A stretch of 7,547 nucleotides of DNA from Chitinophagaceae bacterium (lineage in GTDB: Bacteria; Bacteroidota; Bacteroidia; Chitinophagales; Chitinophagaceae), in assembly GCA_947461645.1 (NCBI GenBank), contig CANHMN010000078.1:1-7547 (forward strand), written 5' to 3'. The notes under the pieces were generated by a model. It had not been told where the DNA came from. It did not search any database and saw nothing but the letters and a program-made list of their open reading frames with translations. Every line of letters starts with the position of its first letter. The stretch's first letter is position 1. This document shows, piece after piece, positions 1 to 6,954 of the stretch. Position numbers and translations under genes: made by a program.

Positions 1-115
1 CTACAAGCCTTACTTCTGGAACCTTTATCATGTAGTTGGTTCTGTGCTCTTGTTGTTGTTCTTTTTTGAACCTGGGATTGAAAGCCCCTCTGGGGGGTCT
101 GGGTGGAAATGCCAT
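1..115 (-). CDS. infC: Translation initiation factor IF-3, N-terminal part (cut by window edge)
   Basis: IF-3 binds the 30S subunit, keeps 50S away and checks start-codon and initiator-tRNA pairing. Only the first 38 codons are present; the gene runs off the left edge. The reading begins MAFPPRPPRG, continues through a basic stretch and a short Gln run, and reaches HRTNYMIKVPEVRLV. This last part matches the conserved opening of IF-3 (family pattern RINxxIRxPEVRLI/VG). The ATG at 113-115 is chosen because two in-frame TAA stops lie immediately upstream. The roughly 22-residue Pro/Arg-rich extension before the conserved core is longer than in E. coli IF-3. The gene follows thrS on the same strand after 56 bases, the usual thrS-infC order, and rpmI and rplT would be expected beyond the edge. 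Identification is by family resemblance over a short segment plus gene order. Confidence 0.88.
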   Translation of the reverse strand, partial: MAFPPRPPRGAFNPRFKKEQQQEHRTNYMIKVPEVRLV

Positions 116-150
116 TTATTAGTTTTGGTTTACAATTGGTTTGTTACTTG

Positions 151-158
151 CAAATGTA
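151..158 (-). promoter_or_regulatory. Possible internal -7 promoter element for infC
   Basis: On the minus strand the thrS-infC gap contains TACATTTG, an exact match to the Bacteroidota -7 consensus TAnnTTTG. A start a few bases downstream would leave a leader of about 30 bases before the infC ATG. No convincing -33 TTG is seen at the usual distance, so this may be a chance match, or a secondary promoter adding to read-through from thrS. Confidence 0.35.
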
Positions 159-171
159 TAAACAATTTACA

Positions 172-2106
172 TTATTCTCCTCTCCTTTCTGCAATTTCTG
201 AAGTTATTTCAGCTACAAAATCATCAATAGATTTTGAGCCCAAATCCCCTTTACCTTGTCTTCTTACAGATACCTGTTGCTCCTGTTGCTCTTTTTCGCC
301 AATAATTAGCATATACGGCACTTTCAACAACTCGGTATCCCTGATTTTCTTTCCGATTTTTTCACTTCGGTCATCAACCTCTACACGAATATTCGCTTTT
401 TTCAACTTTTTAATTACCTCTTGAGCGTATGGAAGGAACTTATCGCTTATGGGTAAGACTTTTACCTGCAAGGGTGCTATCCAGGTTGGGAATTTTCCTG
501 CATAATGCTCCAGCAAAAATCCTATGAATCTTTCATGTGTACCCAGTGGCGCACGGTGAATGATTAATGGAACTTCAGCAGTATTGTTCTGCGTGGTGTA
601 CGACAATTTGAATTTGTTGCCACTATTGAAATCCACCTGATTGGTAGCAAGCGTAAATTCCCTGCCAATGGCACTCCAAATCTGCACATCAATTTTAGGG
701 CCGTAAAAAGCGGCTTCATCTTGTACCTCAATAAAAGGAATTTCTGAATCGATTAATACCTGGCGTACCATTGCTTCAGTTTGTTGCCAAAGCGCAGGCT
801 CATTGATGTATTTCTGTCCGAGTTTTTTCGGATCGTGAAGACTGAGTCTCATCACATATTTATCGACACCAAAAATCTTGAAGTATTTCAGGTACATTTG
901 ATTTACTGCCCTGAATTCATCTGCAAACTGATCCTTGCTGCAATAGATATGCGCATCATTCATGTGCAAACATCTCACCCTCATCAATCCAAAAAGTTCA
1001 CCGCTTTGCTCATAACGATAACAAGTACCATATTCAGCAATACGGTAAGGAAGATCTTTGTAGCTTTTGGGTTCTGCATCATACACTTTGTGGTGATGCG
1101 GGCAGTTCATCGCTCTTAAATAATATTTGGTGCCATCAAGCTCCATTGGAGGAAACATACTGTCGGCGTAATAAGGCAAATGCCCGCTGGTAAGGTACAT
1201 GCTTTCTTTGGCCAAATGTGGCGTGACCACTCGCTTGTAGCCGGCTTCATTTTCAGTTTCTTTCGCCAGTCTTTCAAGTTCTTCTATGATAATCCCACCA
1301 TTTGGAAGCCATAACGGTAAGCCCTGACCGACATCATCGTCCATCGTAAAAATCGACAACTCCTTTCCTAATTTTCTATGGTCTCGCTTCTTAGCTTCCT
1401 CTAGCATAAGAAGGTATTCGTCAAGCTCTTTTTGATTAGGGAAGGTTACACCATAAATTCTGGTGAGCTGCTTGTTTTTCTCATCTCCTTTCCAATAAGC
1501 ACCCGCCACACTTGTTAGTTTGATGGCCTTAATAATTCCTGTGGATGGGATATGCGGCCCGCGACACAAGTCGGTAAAACTTCCCTGTGTATAAAAACTA
1601 ATTTCTCCGTCATTCAAATTTTGCAACAAATCCAACTTGTACTCATCACCCTTTTGCGAAAAATATTGCACTGCCTCATCTTTTGGCATAGCTTTTCTAA
1701 CATAAGGATTGTTTTGCTTGGCATAATCATTCATCTTTTTTTCCAACACAGCAAGATCATCCTCAGACATTTTGTTTTCTCCTAGATCTATGTCGTAGTA
1801 AAATCCTTTATCTATAGCCGGACCTACCCAAAACTTAGCATGCGGGAAGCAATCCTGAACTGCCTCAGCCATAAGGTGAGCAGAAGAATGCCAAAAAGTA
1901 GATTTTCCTTCAGCATCATCCCATGTATGTAATTTGAAAGTAGCGTCCCCATCTATAGACTTGGAGAGATCAACTGTTTCACCATTTACTGATGCCACGA
2001 GCACTTTTCTTGCCAATCCTTCACTGATGGATTTGGCTATTTCCATACCTGTAACGCCTTGTTGGTATTCCCTCACTGAGCCATCTGGCAATGTAATTTT
2101 AATCAT
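172..2106 (-). CDS. thrS: Threonyl-tRNA synthetase
   Basis: Class II cytosolic synthetase that charges tRNA-Thr with threonine and edits mischarged Ser-tRNA-Thr. It has 644 residues, close to the 642 of E. coli, and appears intact. Domains in order: TGS (about 1-61); editing domain (about 65-225) with the H73-x3-H77 pair and C181/H185 in CRGPH; class II catalytic core (about 245-535); anticodon-binding domain (about 543-640). The expected zinc ligands are C335 (MNCPHH), H386 (NDAHIYC) and H517 (IIHRAP). The motif 2 arginine is R364 in CYRYE, and the motif 3 arginine is R526 in GTHERF. The segment after motif 2 reads MRVRCLHMNDAHIYC, where E. coli has MRVRGFTQDDAHIFC. The ATG start gives a complete TGS domain, and a promoter-like element lies 41 bases upstream. 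infC follows on the same strand, so the two are probably co-transcribed. It is transcribed divergently from the gene at 2244. Confidence 0.98.
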   Translation of the reverse strand: MIKITLPDGSVREYQQGVTGMEIAKSISEGLARKVLVASVNGETVDLSKSIDGDATFKLHTWDDAEGKSTFWHSSAHLMAEAVQDCFPHAKFWVGPAIDKGFYYDIDLGENKMSEDDLAVLEKKMNDYAKQNNPYVRKAMPKDEAVQYFSQKGDEYKLDLLQNLNDGEISFYTQGSFTDLCRGPHIPSTGIIKAIKLTSVAGAYWKGDEKNKQLTRIYGVTFPNQKELDEYLLMLEEAKKRDHRKLGKELSIFTMDDDVGQGLPLWLPNGGIIIEELERLAKETENEAGYKRVVTPHLAKESMYLTSGHLPYYADSMFPPMELDGTKYYLRAMNCPHHHKVYDAEPKSYKDLPYRIAEYGTCYRYEQSGELFGLMRVRCLHMNDAHIYCSKDQFADEFRAVNQMYLKYFKIFGVDKYVMRLSLHDPKKLGQKYINEPALWQQTEAMVRQVLIDSEIPFIEVQDEAAFYGPKIDVQIWSAIGREFTLATNQVDFNSGNKFKLSYTTQNNTAEVPLIIHRAPLGTHERFIGFLLEHYAGKFPTWIAPLQVKVLPISDKFLPYAQEVIKKLKKANIRVEVDDRSEKIGKKIRDTELLKVPYMLIIGEKEQQEQQVSVRRQGKGDLGSKSIDDFVAEITSEIAERRGE

Positions 2107-2146
2107 GTTTTATAAATCGGATTTGTATTTTTGATGAATTCAGCTT

Positions 2147-2154
2147 CAAATTTA
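2147..2154 (-). promoter_or_regulatory. Probable -7 promoter element of thrS
   Basis: The minus strand carries TAAATTTG, an exact match to the Bacteroidota -7 consensus TAnnTTTG. The expected transcription start near 2140 would give a leader of about 34 bases before the thrS ATG. No clear TTG -33 element is seen 17-22 bases upstream, so the call rests on the -7 match and its position. No T-box leader or attenuator would fit in this short leader. Confidence 0.45.
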
Positions 2155-2192
2155 ACGAAGTCTTTGCGAAATGAATAAGGTTAAAACAACTT

Positions 2193-2219
2193 TTGACATG
2201 GATTTAGATATTATTTTTG
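2193..2219 (+). promoter_or_regulatory. Probable promoter of the secreted-protein/DUF1648 unit
   Basis: A -33-like TTG at 2193-2195 (inside TTTTGACA) and a perfect -7 match TATTTTTG at 2212-2219 are separated by 16 bases, slightly shorter than the spacing usual in Bacteroidota. Transcription would begin around 2225, about 20 bases before the ATG at 2244. This promoter overlaps the TTG codon at 2217, which argues against that codon as a start. Confidence 0.55.
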
Positions 2220-2243
2220 CATGACTCAAAATTCGGTTCCACT

Positions 2244-3398
2244 ATGATTATTCGCTATACCTTTTGCTTTTCCATTATAATTTGCCTTGGTTTGTATGCA
2301 ACTGGCCAAGAATTCAGACAATCAGCTCTGAGTGTAAGCAGCAGCAAAAGCGCCAACGGAAACGATACCAAATTAGCTGAAAAATCTAACACCCAACCCG
2401 ATTTTTCTGGTCAGTGGAAAGGAGAGTTTACCGACAACAGCGATCCTAACTTAAAATTCAGCAGCGACAAATGTGAATATGTTGTTGAGTTGGAGGTTAA
2501 TGGAAACAAAATTTACGGCAGCACTTACACTTATTTCACAGAAAACGGAAAAAGATACTATACCATTTGCAGGCTTGAAGGAAAAATTAAGGCGAACCAA
2601 AAATATATTGAAATTGAAGAAACTGAACGCACCAAAACAAACATCCCTTTAGAAGTCAACAACTGCTTACAAATACACAAACTAACCTATTACAAAAAAG
2701 GAAACATTGAAACCCTTGAAGGAAATTGGATTCCTGTTCCCAAACAACCTGGAAATTGTGGCTTTGGAACAACCAAACTAACCAGAAGATCTTTGGAAAA
2801 TTCTTTTCCGGGTATCATCAGCAGAAATGAAAAAAATACTGATAATCCTAAATCAACGAACAAGGAAATAAGCAAGAACACAAAAAAGGAAAATCCCACA
2901 AAAATTAAACCTGAAGAGAAAGAAATAACTTCTTCTTCAAGTAATACTTCTACGAAACAAGAAAACACCAATGCAACTTCATCAAACACGAATGTTGACA
3001 AAAAAGAAGAATCGCCTACAGACGATATCTCCAAATTGGAAAAAAGAAAAAACAAAGTTCTAAAAACCATTGAGGTAGAAACTGATATTATCAATATCGA
3101 CCTATACGATAATGGTGAAGTTGATGGCGACAGTATCTCACTTTTCTACAACAATAAATTACTCTTGTCCACCAAAAAACTAACGACAAAAGCCATTCAC
3201 CTCAGCCTTGACATTGACAACCAAAGCGATGTAAATGAATTGGTAATGTTCGCCGAAAACTTGGGCAGCATCCCCCCAAACACAGCCTTGATGATAGTAA
3301 CGGACGGGCCTAACCGATATGAAGTTCGCATCACCTCAGACCTTGAAAAGAGTGGCGTTATCAGGTTTATTCACAAACCCAACAGCTCGAAAAACTAA
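2244..3398 (+). CDS. Secreted two-domain protein of unknown function (lipocalin-like N-terminal domain)
   Basis: The protein has 384 residues from the ATG at 2244. This start is preferred over the in-frame TTG at 2217 because it puts a signal peptide at the very N-terminus (MIIRYTFCFSIIICLGLYATG, cleavage likely near G21/Q22) and the TTG lies inside the -7 element. There is no lipobox. Residues about 52-181 (beginning DFSGQWKGEF) look like a small beta-barrel, lipocalin-like domain. They hold four cysteines (77, 109, 141, 172) that could form disulfides in the periplasm. Residues about 192-259 are a low-complexity Lys/Asn/Ser/Thr/Glu linker. Residues about 262-378 form a second beta-rich domain with IDLYDNGEVDGDSISLF, ELVMFAENLG and IPPNTALMIV; I recall similar stretches at the C-terminus of other secreted Bacteroidota proteins but cannot name a characterised function. 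The DUF1648 gene starts five bases after the stop, indicating co-transcription. No catalytic motif was seen. Confidence 0.85.
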   Translation: MIIRYTFCFSIIICLGLYATGQEFRQSALSVSSSKSANGNDTKLAEKSNTQPDFSGQWKGEFTDNSDPNLKFSSDKCEYVVELEVNGNKIYGSTYTYFTENGKRYYTICRLEGKIKANQKYIEIEETERTKTNIPLEVNNCLQIHKLTYYKKGNIETLEGNWIPVPKQPGNCGFGTTKLTRRSLENSFPGIISRNEKNTDNPKSTNKEISKNTKKENPTKIKPEEKEITSSSSNTSTKQENTNATSSNTNVDKKEESPTDDISKLEKRKNKVLKTIEVETDIINIDLYDNGEVDGDSISLFYNNKLLLSTKKLTTKAIHLSLDIDNQSDVNELVMFAENLGSIPPNTALMIVTDGPNRYEVRITSDLEKSGVIRFIHKPNSSKN

Positions 3399-3403
3399 TT
3401 TCC

Positions 3404-3901
3404 ATGCCAACGGAAAGACCTGTCATTAAGGTTCCCAAAGAAAAATTAGATTGGGCTTTTGAAATCATTACTTTTTCCTGCCTCGTTTGGGTATGGTTTT
3501 ATTGTTTTATTTCCTACTCCACCTTGCCCGATAATATACCAGTACATTACAACGAATTAGGCTTCCCGAATGGCTACGGTTCTAAGGATACCATTTGGCT
3601 TATCCCTGGTATTGTTACAATTGTTGTTGTTGGACTTTACTTTCTGAACAAATATCCACATCTCTTCAATTACGGAGTAAACATTACAGAAGAGAACGCA
3701 CTAAGACAATATAGGCTATCCAACAGATTATTGAGGGTAATAAGTATGAACATAGCTGCCTTGTTCAGCTACATTGTTTACAAAGAAGTGGACGGAGCAA
3801 CGACGGGATATTCGCAATTAGACTGGTGGTTCATTCCGCTGCTTTTAGCTTCACTTATCACACCAACCATTTGGACCATTATCAGCTCATCTAAGAAATA
3901 A
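3404..3901 (+). CDS. DUF1648 domain-containing inner membrane protein
   Basis: A 165-residue protein with four predicted membrane helices at about 17-37, 64-81, 109-127 and 140-160. Between helices 1 and 2 lies the DUF1648 signature, seen here as LPDNIPVHYNELG followed by GYGSK (residues 41-61; family pattern LPxxIPxHxNxxGxxDxxxxK). DUF1648 is also found at the N-terminus of SdpI-type immunity/signalling membrane proteins, but the remaining SdpI portion is not present here, so an immunity role cannot be assumed. The stand-alone form is common and has no established function. The ATG lies five bases after the stop of the secreted-protein gene, so translation may be coupled. Its 3' end faces the receptor gene with 10 bases between stop codons. 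Family assignment is fairly sure; function is unknown. Confidence 0.85.
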   Translation: MPTERPVIKVPKEKLDWAFEIITFSCLVWVWFYCFISYSTLPDNIPVHYNELGFPNGYGSKDTIWLIPGIVTIVVVGLYFLNKYPHLFNYGVNITEENALRQYRLSNRLLRVISMNIAALFSYIVYKEVDGATTGYSQLDWWFIPLLLASLITPTIWTIISSSKK

Positions 3902-3911
3902 CAACCCTTTT

Positions 3912-6305
3912 TTAAAACTTGAAATTCCAGGTTACAGATGGAATAACCGGAAACAAAGAAACCTGCTTTGCTTGAATTTTAAGTGAGCCATCTGTAACGT
4001 TTCCCTCTTGAGCATAGTAGATGAAGTAAGGATTTTGTCTGCTGTAAGCATTGTATACACTGAAAACCCACTCTGATTTCCAGTTTCTGTTTTCATTTTT
4101 TCTTGGCGTTAGCGTTGCGCTGAAATCTAATCTATGGTAAGAAGGAAGCCTGTATTGGTTGATTCTGCTGTATTCTTGTGTAAGCACTCCGTTCACGAAA
4201 TAAAAACGCTGAGGCAAGGTTGCCGCATTTCCGGTTCCATAAACAAAGCTTGCGGAAAATTTCCATCTTTTGCTGTGATTGTAAATGCCAACCACGCTCA
4301 AATCATGTCGACGATCATATTTGGCAGGATATTTTTCACCGAAATTCAAATCAGCAAATTTTCTCCAGGTCCAACTCAAGGTGTAACCCACCCAGCCTGT
4401 AAAACGTCCTTTTACTTTATTGATAAACAATTCTGTTCCGTAGCTCCACCCTCTTCCAAATACAAAAGAATTTTCAGTATCATCCAACGAATTAGGCGTG
4501 TATCCTTCCATGTATTCAATTTGGTTTTGCATGTCTTTGTAATAACATTCAATGGAAGTTTCAAATTTATTGTTGCTGAAGTTTTTGAACAGCCCCATTG
4601 CATACAACCAACTCAATTGAGGCTTTACTTTGTAAGTGCTTGGAACCCAAATGTCTGTTGGTAAAGTAGTACCGGAGTTGCTTACCAAATGAATATATTG
4701 AAGGTTTCGAGTTACAGATGCTTTTATAGAAGTTTGTTCATCAAGCGAATAACGAATGGTAGCCCTTGGTTCAAAACCGCCATAGGTTTTCACAGATTGT
4801 CCTGATGAAAAAACAGTACTGTCAATTCTGTTTCCATTTTCATCGTTGTTGTAAATTTTGTAAGGCCCTGTCTGCTGAAAAATACTGTACCTCAACCCTG
4901 CACCCAATTGAATCTTATTGGAAATTTCCCAATCATCCTGAATATACAATGCACCTTCGTTGGCATATTTCACCTGTGCATTTTGCGGATTAAATTGAAC
5001 GGAATCCTGACTGCCGCTAACTACAGAAGGCGTAAACCTGTGAAAAGTATAAAGGGCACCAAATTTTATTTTGTGCTTTGCGTAGGGATAATAGTCGAAG
5101 TCCTGCTTTAGTGTCAAATCCCTAATGCCTGAAGCCAACATCACATCTAGGTTGTTTTGTTTTGCTTTGAAGGCGAAGTTGTAATCATTATAAACCCCAG
5201 TGGTATTGGCGAATAATTTTTTGTTGAATACATGATTCCATCTGATGGTTCCGGTTGCATTGCCCCAAGGTATGTTTACATCCAAACTTTGTCTTGCATT
5301 TACAAAATCAAAAACATCCCTGCCAAAATAACCACTGATGTACAAACGATCTTTTTCGGAAAATTTGTAATTCATTTTAGCATTCAAATCGTAAAAGTAA
5401 TACCCTGATCCGCTGAAGGCGCTTGTTGAAGGAATAAAAGGTTTGGTAAGAGCATCGATATACGTTCTTCTTGCCGAAACGATGAAAGAAGCTTTATCCT
5501 TTTTCAAAGGCCCCTGAATGGAAAATCGCGAAGCAATCAAACCTATACCACCATCAACCTGATAGCGTTGATTGTTGCCTTCTTTCATGGAGACATCAAG
5601 TACACTCGACAATCTGCCGCCATATTGCGCAGGCATTCCTCCTTTGATAAGGGATACATTTTTAATGGCATCTGCGTTAAAAACAGAAAAGAAACCAAAC
5701 AAATGACCTGTGTTGTAAACAACAGCATCGTCAAGCATAATCAGGTTCTGATCTGGTCCTCCGCCACGAACATAAATTCCTGCACTACCCTCACCTGCGT
5801 TTCTTACACCGGGTAGGAACTGTACCACTTTCAACAAATCCACTTCACCTAAAAAGGCAGGTACTGATCGGATTTGCTCAATAGGTAATGCAATTTTTCC
5901 CATTTGCGCCGACTTAATGTTGTTGTCGCGCTTTCTTGAGGTAACAACAACCTCCTCTGATAAAGCTACACCTGACTTAAGATTGATATTGATGGAAGTA
6001 TCTCCATTTAAATTAAGCTTGAACTGCTCGGACTGATAACCAACAAAAGAAACCACAAAGTTATATTCCCCCTTGTCTAGCGTTATGGAATAATAACCAA
6101 AATTATTGCTGTTAATACCCTTGGAGTTCGACCTAAACGTGATAGTGGCACCAATTAATGTCTCTCCCGTGTTGGCGTCTTTGATGTACCCATTGATGGT
6201 ATAACGATCCACCGAAGATTTCTTTCGGCTATCCTGAGAGAAAGCAGATGGCCTAAACAGAAATAGAAACCCAAAAAACAAAAGGAAGAAAGACTTTGTG
6301 GACAT
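3912..6305 (-). CDS. TonB-dependent outer membrane receptor with carboxypeptidase-like regulatory domain
   Basis: An outer membrane beta-barrel that would take up a ligand using TonB-ExbBD energy. It has 797 residues. A signal peptide covers about 1-23 (hydrophobic FFLLFFGFLFLF, cleavage after AFS or AFSQ). A CarboxypepD_reg-like domain follows at about 35-112 (INGYIKDANTGETLIGATI). A possible TonB-box-like segment, EEVVVTSR, is at 117-124. The plug spans about 128-242 with IYVRGGGPDQNLIMLDD and GGMPAQYGGRLSSVLDV. The barrel runs from about 250 to the C-terminal phenylalanine of TWNFKF, as expected for barrel assembly. It is shorter than SusC-type receptors (about 1000 residues) and no SusD is nearby, so a polysaccharide-uptake role is unlikely. 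I recall receptors with this plug style often being paired with DUF4249 proteins; none is present here. The DUF3347-like gene lies 21 bases upstream with no promoter between, so the two form an operon. The substrate is unknown; a metal complex is a guess from the partner. Confidence 0.93.
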   Translation of the reverse strand: MSTKSFFLLFFGFLFLFRPSAFSQDSRKKSSVDRYTINGYIKDANTGETLIGATITFRSNSKGINSNNFGYYSITLDKGEYNFVVSFVGYQSEQFKLNLNGDTSININLKSGVALSEEVVVTSRKRDNNIKSAQMGKIALPIEQIRSVPAFLGEVDLLKVVQFLPGVRNAGEGSAGIYVRGGGPDQNLIMLDDAVVYNTGHLFGFFSVFNADAIKNVSLIKGGMPAQYGGRLSSVLDVSMKEGNNQRYQVDGGIGLIASRFSIQGPLKKDKASFIVSARRTYIDALTKPFIPSTSAFSGSGYYFYDLNAKMNYKFSEKDRLYISGYFGRDVFDFVNARQSLDVNIPWGNATGTIRWNHVFNKKLFANTTGVYNDYNFAFKAKQNNLDVMLASGIRDLTLKQDFDYYPYAKHKIKFGALYTFHRFTPSVVSGSQDSVQFNPQNAQVKYANEGALYIQDDWEISNKIQLGAGLRYSIFQQTGPYKIYNNDENGNRIDSTVFSSGQSVKTYGGFEPRATIRYSLDEQTSIKASVTRNLQYIHLVSNSGTTLPTDIWVPSTYKVKPQLSWLYAMGLFKNFSNNKFETSIECYYKDMQNQIEYMEGYTPNSLDDTENSFVFGRGWSYGTELFINKVKGRFTGWVGYTLSWTWRKFADLNFGEKYPAKYDRRHDLSVVGIYNHSKRWKFSASFVYGTGNAATLPQRFYFVNGVLTQEYSRINQYRLPSYHRLDFSATLTPRKNENRNWKSEWVFSVYNAYSRQNPYFIYYAQEGNVTDGSLKIQAKQVSLFPVIPSVTWNFKF

Positions 6306-6326
6306 AATATTGTATTGGATGAAAAT

Positions 6327-6941
6327 TTATTTCACCGTCAAAGAATCCTTGATTTCTCCACAATGAAGCATCGAGGATTTGTAAACCGGATGGTTATTAC
6401 CGAGATAAGGATTGACAATTTCAGGGTGATTACTGATCCAATTGGCAGGAATTTCATCTTCGAAAGCCATTGGACAATTTTGCAGATAAACCGTACCACC
6501 TTCATATTGGATTGAAGAGAAAAAAGCAGGATACATCACGTCCGTAAGGTTTTTAAAACACTTGCGCATTTCCTGTAGGTCTGATTGTTTTTGCAATTCC
6601 TGCAAATTGAATTGCATATCGGAAATGGTTGACATCACCGTTAAGAAAACAGCAGCAGTATCCTTCTTTAACTCCACCGTGTCGATAGTACTCAAGAATT
6701 GCGTAAGTTTTGCAGAAGATGCCTTTACTTTAACAGAATCTGCATTAACCAGACCATCACTTATGGAAAGGTAAGCATTCAATATGCTGTCAATCGATTG
6801 GTTAAAAGCTTCAGAATGTTTTTTCAAGGATAAGGATTGCGCTTTTTCTTCGGGTTCAACACCTGACTTGTTGTCTGAAAGCAGCAGGTAAACCGCATAG
6901 AGGGAAACAACTGCCGCAAAGATGTAAATTCCTTTTCTCAT
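6327..6941 (-). CDS. DUF3347-like membrane-anchored periplasmic protein, possibly metal-binding
   Basis: A 204-residue protein. Residues about 5-22 (IYIFAAVVSLYAVYLLLS) form a hydrophobic N-terminal anchor or uncleaved signal; no lipobox is present. Residues about 40-135 are helical (LNAYLSISDGLVNADSVKVK), as in the helical part of DUF3347. The C-terminal part has the family's hallmark: CPMAFED at 156-162, W168, NPYLG at 177-181 and MLHCG at 191-195. This resembles the DUF3347 pattern CPMA...W.S...I.NPY.G..M..CG. DUF3347 also occurs fused to CusB-type metal efflux adaptors in Bacteroidota, and C156, M158, M191, H193 and C194 are plausible soft-metal ligands. Metal binding is inferred, not shown. 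The segment between NPYLG and MLHCG is a few residues longer than I remember for the family. It is the first gene of a unit with the receptor 21 bases downstream and has its own promoter-like element. The ATG start places the anchor directly at the N-terminus. Confidence 0.8.
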   Translation of the reverse strand: MRKGIYIFAAVVSLYAVYLLLSDNKSGVEPEEKAQSLSLKKHSEAFNQSIDSILNAYLSISDGLVNADSVKVKASSAKLTQFLSTIDTVELKKDTAAVFLTVMSTISDMQFNLQELQKQSDLQEMRKCFKNLTDVMYPAFFSSIQYEGGTVYLQNCPMAFEDEIPANWISNHPEIVNPYLGNNHPVYKSSMLHCGEIKDSLTVK

Positions 6942-6954
6942 TTGATTTTTGGTG

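Noticed and set aside
116..171. AT-rich imperfect inverted repeat (TGTAAA / TTTATACA) just after the thrS stop, considered as an operator or terminator.
   Set aside because: The stem is short, all A/T with a bulge and without a T-run; it does not stand out from the AT-rich background.
44..424. A plus-strand open frame across the thrS-infC junction.
   Set aside because: It is antisense to infC, the gap and the thrS 3' end, and its sequence is low complexity with no family resemblance.
2107..2243. Search for a T-box or other riboswitch controlling thrS.
   Set aside because: The expected leader is only about 34 bases, far too short for a T-box, and no specifier loop or terminator/antiterminator structure was seen.
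2690..3094. A 134-codon minus-strand open frame rich in Phe, Leu, Val and Ser.
   Set aside because: It is the complement of the Lys/Asn/Glu-rich linker, which yields hydrophobic shadow translations; no start signal or family resemblance.
3927..3950. Imperfect inverted repeat (CC-A-GGTTA / TAACCGG, nine-base loop) near the convergent junction, considered as a terminator.
   Set aside because: It lies inside the receptor coding end, is not followed by a T-run on either strand, and has a bulge and a large loop; probably chance.
4134..4664. A 176-codon open frame on the plus strand.
   Set aside because: It is antisense to the well-supported receptor barrel, shows no recognisable domain and has no promoter; a shadow frame.
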